This document shows positions 9,391 to 18,309 of a DNA stretch of 64,000 nucleotides, in pieces. The stretch covers positions 31,585 to 95,584 of the forward strand of contig CACIJJ010000003.1 in assembly GCA_902587025.1 (NCBI GenBank), written 5' to 3'. A program made the position numbers and the translations under genes. Source of the DNA: an uncultured Candidatus Actinomarina sp. (GTDB lineage Bacteria > Actinomycetota > Acidimicrobiia > Actinomarinales > Actinomarinaceae). Each line of letters starts with the position of its first letter. Within the stretch, counting starts at the first letter, position 1. The notes beneath the pieces were generated by a model that was given only the letters and a program-made list of their open reading frames with translations, had not been told where the DNA came from and made no database searches.

Positions 9391-9819
9391 TTAAAACCTT
9401 ATCTTTCTTGTTGAATTATCAATTATATCAATATCAATAATTGTCCAATTGCTTAGGTTTGTATTAGGAAGTTGGTTTGACCATTCAACAAAAAATAAAG
9501 TTTTTTCTTCAAACAAAGGAAGATCTAGATCAATAAATTCTTGGAATGATGAAAGTCTGTAAAGATCAACATGGTAAATACTTAAATCTTCTTTGAGATA
9601 ATTTTTTACAATATTAAATGTTGGAGAAGTTACATTATCTTCGATACCAAGGTGATAAATTATCTTTTTAATTATTGAAGTTTTACCAGCTCCCAAACTT
9701 CCGTTGAATCCAATTACTGAAGGAATTGATAATTTTGTTACAAAATCTTTTGCGAATTCATCTAAATCTGATTCTTTAATCTCGATCTCATTCAATTTCA
9801 ACCCTTTCAAGTCTTTCAT
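9391..9819 (-). CDS. tsaE: t6A biosynthesis ATPase TsaE
   Basis: Small P-loop ATPase that powers TsaB-TsaD turnover in t6A synthesis. The Walker A motif GSLGAGKTS sits near residue 41; VTSPTFNIVKNY, IYHVDLYRLSS and LFFVEWSNQLP are the later family blocks. As drawn it has 142 residues and begins 32 bases inside alr; an internal TTG at 9795, whose following bases overlap the alr TGA, would give 134 residues and a tighter junction. Both lengths are within the family range and I cannot decide between them. Coupled with alr upstream and tsaB downstream. Confidence 0.92.
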   Translation of the reverse strand: MKDLKGLKLNEIEIKESDLDEFAKDFVTKLSIPSVIGFNGSLGAGKTSIIKKIIYHLGIEDNVTSPTFNIVKNYLKEDLSIYHVDLYRLSSFQEFIDLDLPLFEEKTLFFVEWSNQLPNTNLSNWTIIDIDIIDNSTRKIRF

Positions 9820-10870
9820 TTATGTTTGTAAGGATCTCCCATTCAATAGTCTTATTCCATTTTGCAATATCGAAAACTGTAATTTTAAGTTCATTGTTCT
9901 CAGAATTTCCCAAAAGAACAACTTCATCATTAATATTTGCCTCCACATCTGTGATGTCATATAAAATTTGATCCATAGTTACTCTTCCTATCAAATTGCA
10001 ATATGCATTGTTAACTATGACTTTTCCATCAGGAAATGTACTCCATGGATATCCATCGCCATACCCAACAGGCGATACACCAACAGTTGTATCTCTTTCT
10101 AAAGTTAGTGCTTTTCCATAAGAAACGGCTTCACCCTTTTTTCTATGGTGAATGTTTGATATTCTTGTTTTTATTGCCATCGTAGGTTTCAGATCTTGAA
10201 CAACTTCTGCGGGTGTTATATTGCACCCATATACTGCGAGACCAACTCTTGACAAGTTAAACGTAGGATCAAAATTATAAAATGACGATCCAGAATTATC
10301 AGCATGTAATAATAAACTATCTGTATCTACATCCTTGATTGTTTGTTTGAACAATTCGATAGATTCTTCTGTAGGCTCAATCTCTTCGTCTGCTAATGGA
10401 AAATGGGTGCATATACCAGCAAGATTTATTGTTTTAGAGCTTGTTATTTTTTCATAAAGGTTTATAAAATCTTCTGGTTCACAACCAACTCTGTGCATAC
10501 CAGTATCGATTTTTATATGGGTATTGAATGCTTTACCGGATTTTGCTAGACCATCAATAAAAAAATCATTATAAACTGTTAAGTCGATATTATATTTCTC
10601 TATATTGTCTATCTCACCAAGTGATGGCTCGGTAAGTAACAATACCCTTAGTTCATCAGATTGAGCTCGAACTTTTTTTGCTTCACTAATAGCTGCTACT
10701 GCGAACCATTTGATTCCAGCTTCCATAGCTGTCTTGACAGTCCATTCAATACCATGACCATAACCATTGGCTTTGACAACCAAGCAAAGTTCTTTGTCTG
10801 ATAGTTGTTTTAATACTTCTATATTGTGTAAATAATTTGTCTTATTTACATATACGTAACCTCTATCCAT
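9788..10870 (-). CDS. alr: Alanine racemase
   Basis: PLP enzyme making D-alanine for peptidoglycan. The 360 residues fit the family. The PLP lysine lies in LCLVVKANGYGHG (about residue 33), the substrate/phosphate block in LSRVGLAVYG, and the opposite catalytic tyrosine in SPVGYGDGYPW. The order glmM-glmS-alr places three cell-wall precursor enzymes in one transcript, with t6A genes behind, as in other actinobacteria. The gap to glmS is 5 bases. Nothing unusual in the active-site residues. Confidence 0.96.
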   Translation of the reverse strand: MDRGYVYVNKTNYLHNIEVLKQLSDKELCLVVKANGYGHGIEWTVKTAMEAGIKWFAVAAISEAKKVRAQSDELRVLLLTEPSLGEIDNIEKYNIDLTVYNDFFIDGLAKSGKAFNTHIKIDTGMHRVGCEPEDFINLYEKITSSKTINLAGICTHFPLADEEIEPTEESIELFKQTIKDVDTDSLLLHADNSGSSFYNFDPTFNLSRVGLAVYGCNITPAEVVQDLKPTMAIKTRISNIHHRKKGEAVSYGKALTLERDTTVGVSPVGYGDGYPWSTFPDGKVIVNNAYCNLIGRVTMDQILYDITDVEANINDEVVLLGNSENNELKITVFDIAKWNKTIEWEILTNINERLERVEIE

Positions 10871-10875
10871 ATTAT

Positions 10876-12672
10876 TTATTCTACAGTAACTGACTTTGCA
10901 AGGTTTCTTGGTTGATCAATCGATTGGCCATTCTTGTTAGCTACGTGATAAGCAATAAATTGTAGAGGTATAATCGAGATCACAGTAGTTAGTATTTCAT
11001 TACTATCTGGTAGCGTGACATAATCATCTGATATATTTTCAAGTTTTTCTGACTCACTATCTCCAATAGCAATTACATATGCTCCCCTAGCAATAACCTC
11101 TTGTACATTACTGGTTGTCTTATCAAGTAGATGATTTTGACTGGCAGTAACTATTACAGGGGTTCCTTTTTCTATTAAAGCTAGCGTACCGTGTTTAAGC
11201 TCTCCTGCTGCTAATGCCTCAGCATGCAGATAGGAAATTTCTTTTAATTTTAAAGCACCTTCAGCTGCCAAAGCATAATCTAATCCTCGACCAATAAAAT
11301 AGATATCATTCTTTTTATAGATTTTTTCAGATATTTCTTTTATTTGCCCTTCACAAGCCATGGTCTTGTCTATTAGCTTTGGGAGTTCTGCAATTTCATC
11401 AAATGAAACATCTAACTTATTTTCAGCGTCCCAATGTTTTGCTATAACAAGCTGAGAAACAAGCATACCTAGATAAGCTTTGGTAGAAGCTACGCCTATT
11501 TCTGGACCCACATGTAAATAAAATACACTATCAGCCATTCTTGCTAATGAACTACCAACCACATTTACTAAAGCAAGAACATGTGAACCATTTTCCTTTA
11601 ATAATTCTGTAGCAGCAATAGTGTCCATAGTTTCTCCGGACTGGGAAATTACAATACCTAAATCATTTTTTCCAACGATTGGTTCTCTATATCTGAACTC
11701 TGAAGCAAGCTCAACACTTACCGAAACTCCAAGAACTTTCTCAAATAGGTCTTTCCCAAACAAACCAGCATGATAGGCTGTTCCGCATGCAACAATCCAA
11801 ATTTTTTCAAATTTTGAAGCCTCATTTAACTTAATTGGTATTTCATCTGAGGATGCTTCAAGCCTTCCAGATAAAGTTCTTTCGATCACTTCAGATTGTT
11901 CAAGTATTTCTTTATACATAAAATGGTCATACCCTGACTTCTCTGCTTCTGATACCTCCCAATCGATTTCTTGAATTTCTCTCTGGATTTCATTTAATTC
12001 AGAATCGAACAACTTATATTTACCATTTTTAATTTCTACAAAATCACCATTTTCAAGAAATATCATTTTCTTTGTATGTTCTAAGATTGCTGCTGAATCA
12101 GATGCTAGAAAAACCTCATTATCACCAACCCCAAGGACTAGAGGACTCATTAATCTTCCTGCAACAATAGTGCCCTCTTCTTTTGTTGTAGTTACAACAA
12201 GGGCATATGTTCCCTCAAGTGTTTTTGCTACATTCACCACTGTTTTTAAAAGATTTCCATTCCATTTTCTGCTTAACTCTACAGCTACGACTTCCGTGTC
12301 AGTGTCTGAATTAAATTTAAATCCATCGTTTGTAAGATCTTTCTTGATTTCTGCATAATTCTCAATAATGCCATTGTGAATGATTGCAAATTCATCATTG
12401 TTGTCTGAATGTGGGTGTGCATTCACATCATTCGGTACTCCATGAGTTGCCCATCTTGTATGACCAATCCCTATATTTCCTAAAATTTGCTTATTTTCTA
12501 AATGTTCTTTTAAGACATCGAGTTTACCCTCTTTTTTTTCAATCGTTATTTTGCTTCCATCAGAAATTGCTATTCCTGCTGAATCATATCCTCGATATTC
12601 CAAACGAGAGAGACCATTGATTAAGATTGGTAAAGGTTCTTTAGGGCCTGAATACCCTACAATTCCACACAT
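10876..12672 (-). CDS. glmS: Glutamine-fructose-6-phosphate aminotransferase
   Basis: Makes glucosamine-6-phosphate from fructose-6-phosphate and glutamine, the entry to amino-sugar and peptidoglycan synthesis. The start MCGIVGYSG leaves Cys2 as the N-terminal amidase nucleophile after Met removal; GHTRWATHG and a TDTE block complete the glutaminase domain (to about residue 240). Two SIS domains follow (VACGTAYHAGL, SQSGETMDT; GRGLDYALAAEGALKLKE) and the protein ends DQPRNLAKSVTVE. Length 598 is normal. A GGAG lies 8 bases before the ATG. The leader carries a glmS ribozyme, so expression should fall when glucosamine-6-phosphate accumulates. Confidence 0.98.
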   Translation of the reverse strand: MCGIVGYSGPKEPLPILINGLSRLEYRGYDSAGIAISDGSKITIEKKEGKLDVLKEHLENKQILGNIGIGHTRWATHGVPNDVNAHPHSDNNDEFAIIHNGIIENYAEIKKDLTNDGFKFNSDTDTEVVAVELSRKWNGNLLKTVVNVAKTLEGTYALVVTTTKEEGTIVAGRLMSPLVLGVGDNEVFLASDSAAILEHTKKMIFLENGDFVEIKNGKYKLFDSELNEIQREIQEIDWEVSEAEKSGYDHFMYKEILEQSEVIERTLSGRLEASSDEIPIKLNEASKFEKIWIVACGTAYHAGLFGKDLFEKVLGVSVSVELASEFRYREPIVGKNDLGIVISQSGETMDTIAATELLKENGSHVLALVNVVGSSLARMADSVFYLHVGPEIGVASTKAYLGMLVSQLVIAKHWDAENKLDVSFDEIAELPKLIDKTMACEGQIKEISEKIYKKNDIYFIGRGLDYALAAEGALKLKEISYLHAEALAAGELKHGTLALIEKGTPVIVTASQNHLLDKTTSNVQEVIARGAYVIAIGDSESEKLENISDDYVTLPDSNEILTTVISIIPLQFIAYHVANKNGQSIDQPRNLAKSVTVE

Positions 12673-12708
12673 TATATCTCCATTCCAACGAGCAGGTTAA
12701 AATAAAGA

Positions 12709-12841
12709 CTGCATTAAATTGTCTCTGTTCAGAAATTTCTCTCTGTTTTTAAACAATTTATATCGACTGCAGAGCCGAGTATGCATCCGCCGAATTTTTC
12801 GATAACATACTTCCTCGTCACCTCATTAAAGGCCAGGCGCT
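12709..12841 (-). ncRNA. glmS self-cleaving ribozyme/riboswitch
   Basis: The leader of glmS matches the glmS ribozyme core. The predicted cleavage site lies before GCGCC (12840). Then come TGACGAGG (12820-12813), P2 as AGTATG/CATACT (12811-12806 with 12783-12778), TATCGAAA and TCGGCGGATGC between the P2 strands, P3 as CTGCA/TGCAG (12772-12768 with 12713-12709), and P4 as TAAATTGT/ACAATTTA with an inner CAGA/TCTG and the characteristic asymmetric TTAAAAA and AACAGAG internal loop. The P1 stem is short (CCT/AGG). Glucosamine-6-phosphate acts as cofactor for cleavage in known members. The cut would fall 38 bases after the glmM stop, within a glmM-glmS message. Confidence 0.92.
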
Positions 12842-12878
12842 ATATTGCTCGTTATAAAGAGTATATCGATAAGTATGC

Positions 12879-14183
12879 TTAATTTAGGTATTTATTAATT
12901 TTTGTAATAAGCTCATTTGAAAACTCTTCCATAGCTTCATTACTTTTAGCCTCTACAAGTACACGCAATAATGGCTCTGTCCCTGAATTACGTATTAAAT
13001 ATCTTCCATCTAAGTCTTTTTTTATTGACATGTCCAAAGCTATTTGGTTGATGTATTCTAATTCTTCGTCATTTAATTTATTTTCTAATTCTAGGTTTGT
13101 CAGTTTTTGTGGGTATTCATAAAGATTCTCTTTCTTAAAATCACTTAAAGCTACACCAAAGTGTTGCATAGCTTTCAAAACATAGATTAATGTAACTAGA
13201 CCGTCACCAACTGGTAATTGGTCAGAAATAATGATGTGACCAGATTGTTCTCCCCCTAAAGCTGCGTCATATTTTTTCATTGCCTCTGCAACATATTTAT
13301 CACCAACTGGAGTTTCAATAAGATCAAAGTTAAATTTTTCTATGGCTTGTTTAAAGCCATAATTTGACATTACCGTACTAACAACAATGTTATTGGTAAG
13401 CTGATTTACTTCTGATAAATATTTTGAAAGAATTGTTAATATCAGATCTCCATTTACAATATCTCCATTTTCATCAACCATTATCAATCTATCGGCATCA
13501 CCATCAAAAGATGCACCAATTTCACCCTTTTCAATATTTTTTTGTAGATTTTCAGGGACTGTTGCTCCACAGTCTTTATTTATATTTAAGCCATCCGGTT
13601 GATTGTTGATAATTCTGTAATTTGCATTTTTTTTATCAAATAACTCTTTAATGACAGTTGACGCTGATCCATTTGCTGCATCGATGAGTATTTGAAAATG
13701 ACTAAAGTCAATATCTGTAATATCATCAAGAAAATTAAGATATTCAAGATGTCCATCATTTAAATTAATAATTTCAGCATGTTGATTTGGTAGTTCTAAG
13801 CTATCAATATTTTTTTCAATTGATATTTCAACATCATCATCTAATTTTGATCCGTTTTCTTGAATTAACTTTATGCCGTTATATTCAGCAGGATTATGTG
13901 AAGCAGAAATTATAATTCCAAGATCGTAATTAAATTTTTTCAAAATTATAGGCATTGAACCAGAAGGTAAAACTCCATGATTATAAATATTTACTTTGCT
14001 TGAAAATCCTATAGAAATCCAATTCAGAATTTCATCTGAGGATGAACGTGTATCTGAAATGACACCAATATTTTTAGGGTTTATATGTTGCTCAACAGAT
14101 GCGGATATTTTGGATATAAGATCTTGACTTAAAGTATCGTTTGGTATACCCCTAATACCATCAGTACCAAAATACTTCTTCAA
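12879..14183 (-). CDS. glmM: Phosphoglucosamine mutase
   Basis: Converts glucosamine-6-phosphate, the product of GlmS, to glucosamine-1-phosphate for UDP-GlcNAc synthesis. The 434-residue protein opens KKYFGTDGIRG, has the phosphoserine loop IISASHNPAEYNGIKL near residue 100, the metal loop SFDGDADRLI and the phosphate-binding C-terminal IRNSGTEPLLRVLVE. It follows rpsI by 7 bases, and only 38 bases separate its stop from the cleavage site of the glmS ribozyme, so the two enzymes of the same metabolite share a message that the ribozyme can split. Function firm. Confidence 0.97.
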   Translation of the reverse strand: MKKYFGTDGIRGIPNDTLSQDLISKISASVEQHINPKNIGVISDTRSSSDEILNWISIGFSSKVNIYNHGVLPSGSMPIILKKFNYDLGIIISASHNPAEYNGIKLIQENGSKLDDDVEISIEKNIDSLELPNQHAEIINLNDGHLEYLNFLDDITDIDFSHFQILIDAANGSASTVIKELFDKKNANYRIINNQPDGLNINKDCGATVPENLQKNIEKGEIGASFDGDADRLIMVDENGDIVNGDLILTILSKYLSEVNQLTNNIVVSTVMSNYGFKQAIEKFNFDLIETPVGDKYVAEAMKKYDAALGGEQSGHIIISDQLPVGDGLVTLIYVLKAMQHFGVALSDFKKENLYEYPQKLTNLELENKLNDEELEYINQIALDMSIKKDLDGRYLIRNSGTEPLLRVLVEAKSNEAMEEFSNELITKINKYLN

Positions 14184-14190
14184 TGAATTA

Positions 14191-14580
14191 TTATCTTTTT
14201 GTAAATTGCTCTGCTCTACGGGCTTTCTTTAGTCCGTATTTTTTTCTTTCAACTTTACGAGCATCTCTAGTGAGAAGACCTGCTTTTTTTAGTTTTGGTC
14301 TAAGTTCTGGATCAAATTGAATTAATGCTCTGGAAATACCTAAGGCTACAGCATCAGCTTGGGCAGATAAACCACTTCCATTCACATTAACTTTTAAATT
14401 AAACTTTTTTTCCATCCCAACTACGTTAAATGGTTTGTTGATTGTCATCCTCATTGAGGGGCTTGGAAAATAGTCTTCGATTGTTTTACCATTGAATTCA
14501 AAATTTCCCTCACCTTCACTCAACATAACTCTTGCTACAGATGTTTTTCTTCTTCCAGTTCCTAAAATTGTTTTACTCAT
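14191..14580 (-). CDS. rpsI: 30S ribosomal protein S9
   Basis: Small-subunit protein whose C-terminal tail reaches the P-site tRNA. The 129 residues include GTGRRKTSVARVML at the N-terminus, GKTIEDYFPSP, NVNGSGLSAQADAVALGISRAL and the tail LKKAGLLTRDARKVERKKYGLKKARRAEQFTKR in outline, ending with the invariant Lys-Arg. The start overlaps the rplM stop in a TAATG-type one-base junction. It is the second gene of the L13-S9 pair and is followed closely by glmM. Confidence 0.98.
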   Translation of the reverse strand: MSKTILGTGRRKTSVARVMLSEGEGNFEFNGKTIEDYFPSPSMRMTINKPFNVVGMEKKFNLKVNVNGSGLSAQADAVALGISRALIQFDPELRPKLKKAGLLTRDARKVERKKYGLKKARRAEQFTKR

Positions 14581-15035
14581 TATTCAACTACTTTCTTTAT
14601 ATCAAAACTTAGTTCAGATGGATTTTGAGCACTATGTGGATGAGTTTCATCTCTATAAACATATAGTTTCTTTAAAATTGATCTTCCTAGTCTATTTTTT
14701 GGAAGCATTCCCCACACTGCGCGTTCTATAATTTTTTCCGGTTTTCTTTTTTTTAAGGAATTAAATGATTCTTCTTTTAAACCACCTGGATAACCTGAAT
14801 GATCGTAATACATTTTTTGCTCAGGTTTTTTTGAAGTAGCCTGAATTTTTGATGCATTGATTACTACAACATAGTCTCCTACATCTAAGTGAGGAGCAAA
14901 TTGTGGTTTATGCTTTCCTCTTAATATTTGAGCTATCTCACTAGCTAATCTACCTACAGGCAGTCCGCTTGCATCAACTAAATGCCAATTTCTTTCAGAT
15001 GACTCAACACCATCAAATGTCGTTTTTGTACTCAT
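14580..15035 (-). CDS. rplM: 50S ribosomal protein L13
   Basis: Early-assembly large-subunit protein; it binds 23S rRNA and in some bacteria controls its own operon. The 151 residues include [52 protein letters not shown] and [13 protein letters not shown], all diagnostic. It is the first gene after a 58-base gap following truA that holds a promoter-like TTTCCA/TATACT pair, so it probably starts the rplM-rpsI-glmM-glmS transcript. Confidence 0.98.
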   Translation of the reverse strand: MSTKTTFDGVESSERNWHLVDASGLPVGRLASEIAQILRGKHKPQFAPHLDVGDYVVVINASKIQATSKKPEQKMYYDHSGYPGGLKEESFNSLKKRKPEKIIERAVWGMLPKNRLGRSILKKLYVYRDETHPHSAQNPSELSFDIKKVVE

Positions 15036-15064
15036 AAAACCTTAAAGAATCGTAACGAAACTTA

Positions 15065-15093
15065 AGTATAAATTGTATTCATATTTATGGAAA
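15065..15093 (-). promoter_or_regulatory. Promoter-like pair upstream of rplM
   Basis: TTTCCA and TATACT with a 17-base spacer lie just after the truA stop. The -10 has 5 of 6 consensus bases and the -35 has 4 of 6. The same TATACT hexamer appears ahead of rpoB, rpsL and the L10 leader, which raises its credibility. Confidence 0.45.
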
Positions 15094-15819
15094 CTAGTAT
15101 TTGATTTTCCATAAGTGCAATCCACTACTTGGAACCATAAATCTGTGTCTGGTATCATTTGGATTCAATAATGACTTTTTGAGGTCTTTGATTGAAATTT
15201 TTCCATCGACAACTGCAAGCTGGCACCCAACAATAGATCTAACCATATTATGAAGGAACGAGTTTCCCTCGATTGTGTATATAAATTTTGAATTCTGAAA
15301 TGACCACTTGCTTAATAAAATTTTTCTCAATGGTGTCTGATTAGTTCTCAATTTAGAGAAATTTTGAAAGTTTTTTTCACCTAAGAAAATTTTTGAAATA
15401 TTATTTAGTTGTTCAAGTTCAAAGTATTTTTCAATGTAGTAGACATAATCTTTTGAAAAAGGTAATTCCTTTGAATTGTTAAGAATAAAGTATCTGTAAA
15501 CCCTTGATTTTGCATCAAATCTTGGATTAAATTCGTCTTTTACTTTACTCAATTTGTTCATTCTTATCTCATCTGTTATTAAGGAATTAAACGAGTGTAC
15601 AAATTTAGTATTTAGTTCATTTTGCGAACGAACAGATATTATTTGTGACTTTGCATGAACACCAGAGTCTGTTCTTCCAGAATAATTAAGCTCATAATTA
15701 TCAAGAAGTCTGTCAAGAACTTCTAATATTTCACCCTGTATAGTTCTATTTTTTGGCTGTTGTTGAAAACCATGAAAATTGGTTCCATTGTAGGAAATGT
15801 CTATTTTATAGGTAGGCAA
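15094..15819 (-). CDS. truA: tRNA pseudouridine synthase A
   Basis: Forms pseudouridine at positions 38-40 of tRNA anticodon arms. The 241-residue protein opens with YKIDISYNGTNFHGFQQQP and holds the catalytic aspartate in NYSGRTDSGVHAKSQI; SRVYRYFILN, FLHNMVRSIVG and SGLHLWKIKY are later conserved blocks. A gene in this place after rplQ is normal, although here a membrane-protein gene intervenes with only one base between. Start and length fit the family. Confidence 0.95.
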   Translation of the reverse strand: MPTYKIDISYNGTNFHGFQQQPKNRTIQGEILEVLDRLLDNYELNYSGRTDSGVHAKSQIISVRSQNELNTKFVHSFNSLITDEIRMNKLSKVKDEFNPRFDAKSRVYRYFILNNSKELPFSKDYVYYIEKYFELEQLNNISKIFLGEKNFQNFSKLRTNQTPLRKILLSKWSFQNSKFIYTIEGNSFLHNMVRSIVGCQLAVVDGKISIKDLKKSLLNPNDTRHRFMVPSSGLHLWKIKY

Positions 15820-15820
15820 T

Positions 15821-16369
15821 TTAAATGATGATTTTTAATGGATCTGATGTCCAAAAAAGTATAAAAATAAATATTGCTGATGCAAGTCGTGTATTTCTTC
15901 TTTCAATAAAAAATCCTGATTCAAGTGATTTTGAAACAGTCATATAAATCCAAAATATTATCAAAAGAATAAATACTTGGTTAATTCTTTCTCCAAAATT
16001 CATTAATGAACTTTGAATAACATACCAAAGTGCGACAAAACCAATTAGGCCGTGAGAGTATCCTGTAATTGTTACGACTGCGTTCAAATCTATGTTTTCT
16101 TTAAATATTCTTCCAAGGGCAAACCACATTACAAGACTTGAGAATACCCAAGAAAATGTTCCGTCAAGAACTCCAAAAAATATTAAATCAAAAATATTAC
16201 TTAAATTTGAATTTAAGAAAATTGGAGCATAAAGAGCAAGAAGGCTAATTGTGACAACTAGAAATGCATTCCCGGTCTCATATCTGTCTTGGCTTATTTT
16301 TAAAATTGTTTCAGAATCAAATCTGATAAATAGTTTGAATTGTTTCCAAACGTCTTTGAAGGTATTCAA
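15821..16369 (-). CDS. Unknown membrane protein between rplQ and truA (Yip1-like)
   Basis: A 182-residue protein with about five hydrophobic segments (approx. residues 35-51, 60-85, 99-119, 131-147, 162-175) and short charged loops. The general look, an N-terminal cytoplasmic stretch followed by five helices, resembles Yip1-domain proteins, but I see no decisive motif. The start is a TTG one base after the rplQ stop, and the stop lies one base before truA, so it is co-transcribed with ribosomal protein genes. Codon use looks like that of its neighbours. Function not recognised; Yip1 membership is a guess from topology. Confidence 0.75.
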   Translation of the reverse strand: MNTFKDVWKQFKLFIRFDSETILKISQDRYETGNAFLVVTISLLALYAPIFLNSNLSNIFDLIFFGVLDGTFSWVFSSLVMWFALGRIFKENIDLNAVVTITGYSHGLIGFVALWYVIQSSLMNFGERINQVFILLIIFWIYMTVSKSLESGFFIERRNTRLASAIFIFILFWTSDPLKIII

Positions 16370-16370
16370 G

Positions 16371-16721
16371 TTATACTAACTCAAGTACTGCGAGTTCAGC
16401 CCCATCACCTTTTCTATAACTTGTTCTAGTTATTCTGGTATACCCACCATCTCTATCTTGATATTTTGGACCTATCTCATCGAAGAGCTTTGCTACAACT
16501 GCTTTATTTTGGATAAATTTTAGAACTTGTCTTCTATCATGAAGTGAGCCCTTTTTAGCTTTTGTAATCACCTTATCAGCATAAGGCTTTGTAACTTTGG
16601 CTTTTGTAAGAGTCGTCTCTATTTTCTCAAATTCAATTAATGATGCAATCAAATTGCCAATAATTTGATCTTCATGAGAGGATGATCCCCCAAGCAATTT
16701 GCCTCTTCTAGGTTTAGGCAT
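16371..16721 (-). CDS. rplQ: 50S ribosomal protein L17
   Basis: Large-subunit protein near the exit tunnel. The 116 residues start MPKPRRGKLLGGSSSHEDQI (L17 normally has RRKLGR-type opening followed by the conserved S-x-H-R/E) and include TLTKAKVTKPYADKVITKAKKG and a C-terminal DRDGGYTRITRTSYRKGD block, which are strongly diagnostic. It lacks the long acidic C-terminal extension seen in many high-G+C actinobacteria. The start overlaps the rpoA end by 8 bases. Confidence 0.95.
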   Translation of the reverse strand: MPKPRRGKLLGGSSSHEDQIIGNLIASLIEFEKIETTLTKAKVTKPYADKVITKAKKGSLHDRRQVLKFIQNKAVVAKLFDEIGPKYQDRDGGYTRITRTSYRKGDGAELAVLELV

Positions 16722-17673
16722 CTGAATTATCGTCCGAATTCAAGTCAGAGCTTGTAGGCAAGCTGAGACCAAGTTCATCTAATTTTGCTACAAGTTCATC
16801 TAAACTTTTTTGTCCAAAGTTTGTAAGGTTTAACAAGTCATCTTCTGTGTATTCTAAAATTTGACCAACAGTTGTTATATTTTCCCTACCCAAACAATTT
16901 CTCGGTCTCTCAGATAAATCTAATGCATCTACTGATAATGACAAGTCTGGTGAGCTACCCTCTGAAATGGTAAGTTCACCTAGTTCAAGCCCAACTCCTT
17001 CATCAATATCTGCAAAAAGTTTCCACAATTCTCCTAAAGTTTTACCGACTGAAGAAATTGCTTCACTAGGTTCAATTGAGCCATCAGTTTCAACATCTAA
17101 GCTCAATTTATCATAGTTGGTAACTTGACCGACTTGGGTTGGTGATACAGCGTAGCTTACTTTTACAACTGGTGAAAATATAGAATCTATTGGAATAAAA
17201 CTGGAGTCACTTGTTTTATTTTTATCGGCTAAGCGATAACCAACTCCATGAGCAATAGAAACTTCCATATCTAAGGTTGAATCGTTTGAAAGGGTACAAA
17301 TTTTTAGATCTGTGTTCACAACTTCAACACCAGCTGGACATTGAATTTGCGCAGCTTTAACCTCTCCTGGGCCTTTAGCTTTTACTGTCAATGTATGGCT
17401 TTCTTGATCGTCTACCTTCAAGACTAATCTTTTTAGGTTTAGTAAGATATCAAGGACATCTTCAACAACACCTGGAACAGAAGTAAATTCATGGTTCACT
17501 CCATCAATTTTTACTCCAGTTACAGCAACACCTGGGACTCTTGATAACAAAGCCCTTCTCATTGTATTACCTAGGGTTAAACCAAAACCTGGTTCGAGTG
17601 GTTCAATAACAAAATTTGCTCTTGACTTTCCAAGATCCTCTTGTGATATTTCAGGTCTTTGTAAAATTAACAC
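16714..17673 (-). CDS. rpoA: RNA polymerase alpha subunit
   Basis: Scaffold for RNA polymerase assembly and contact point for activators. The N-terminal assembly domain (to about residue 230) includes FVIEPLEPGFGLTLGNTMRRALLSRVPGVAVT, and the C-terminal helix-hairpin-helix domain includes LDLSERPRNCLGRENITTVGQIL and LTNFGQKSLDELVAKL, which bind UP-element DNA. At 319 residues it is of normal length, with a short acidic tail. It sits between rpsD and rplQ as in most bacteria; a 21-base gap with GAGG-rich sequence precedes the start. Confidence 0.98.
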   Translation of the reverse strand: MLILQRPEISQEDLGKSRANFVIEPLEPGFGLTLGNTMRRALLSRVPGVAVTGVKIDGVNHEFTSVPGVVEDVLDILLNLKRLVLKVDDQESHTLTVKAKGPGEVKAAQIQCPAGVEVVNTDLKICTLSNDSTLDMEVSIAHGVGYRLADKNKTSDSSFIPIDSIFSPVVKVSYAVSPTQVGQVTNYDKLSLDVETDGSIEPSEAISSVGKTLGELWKLFADIDEGVGLELGELTISEGSSPDLSLSVDALDLSERPRNCLGRENITTVGQILEYTEDDLLNLTNFGQKSLDELVAKLDELGLSLPTSSDLNSDDNSDA

Positions 17674-17694
17674 TTTTTGCTCCTCTCCTATATT

Positions 17695-18309
17695 CTATTT
17701 CGAATAAAGTTCTACTATTAATTGTTCTTCAATTTGTTGACTTGCGTCATTTCTTGTAGGTTGGTTTAAAACTTCAATATTTTTCTTCTTTTCATCAACT
17801 TTTAGCCATGATGCAGGTTCTCTATCTTGTCCAGTATCAATGGTATGTTGAACAATTATTAAATCATTGCTTTGATCTTTTAGCTCAATTTTATCTCCTG
17901 GCTTGACCTGTATAGATGGAATATCTACAAGGTTCCCATTCAATTTAAAATGCCTATGAGAAACTAGCTGTCTAGCTTGTGGTCTAGTAGATGCAAATCC
18001 AGCTCTATAGATAACATTATCGATTCTAGATTCTAAAAGAACCAACAAGTTTTCACCGGTAATTCCTGGCATTCGAGTAGCTTCTTTATAATAATTTCTG
18101 AACTGTTTTTCCATTACGCCGTACATATATCTGACTTTTTGTTTTTCCTTTAACTGAGTTCCGTAATCTGTTTCACGCATACGTTTTTTACCATTTTCAC
18201 CTGGTGGGTATGGTCTATCTTGAAGTGCTTTGTCACCTTTTCTATTCTCAAAAACGTTGAATCCAATTCTTCTAGAAACTCTTACTCTAGGACCTGTATA
18301 TCTAGCCAT
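17695..18309 (-). CDS. rpsD: 30S ribosomal protein S4
   Basis: Primary 16S rRNA binder and, in several bacteria, the translational repressor of its own alpha operon. The 204-residue protein has the N-terminal region RYTGPRVRVSRRIG and the S4 RNA-binding domain LLVLLESRIDNVIYRAGFASTRPQARQLVSH in outline. No Cys cluster is seen at the N-terminus, so this is the zinc-free form. It starts on the last base of the rpsK stop codon. I saw no clear S4-binding pseudoknot ahead of rpsM. Confidence 0.97.
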   Translation of the reverse strand: MARYTGPRVRVSRRIGFNVFENRKGDKALQDRPYPPGENGKKRMRETDYGTQLKEKQKVRYMYGVMEKQFRNYYKEATRMPGITGENLLVLLESRIDNVIYRAGFASTRPQARQLVSHRHFKLNGNLVDIPSIQVKPGDKIELKDQSNDLIIVQHTIDTGQDREPASWLKVDEKKKNIEVLNQPTRNDASQQIEEQLIVELYSK

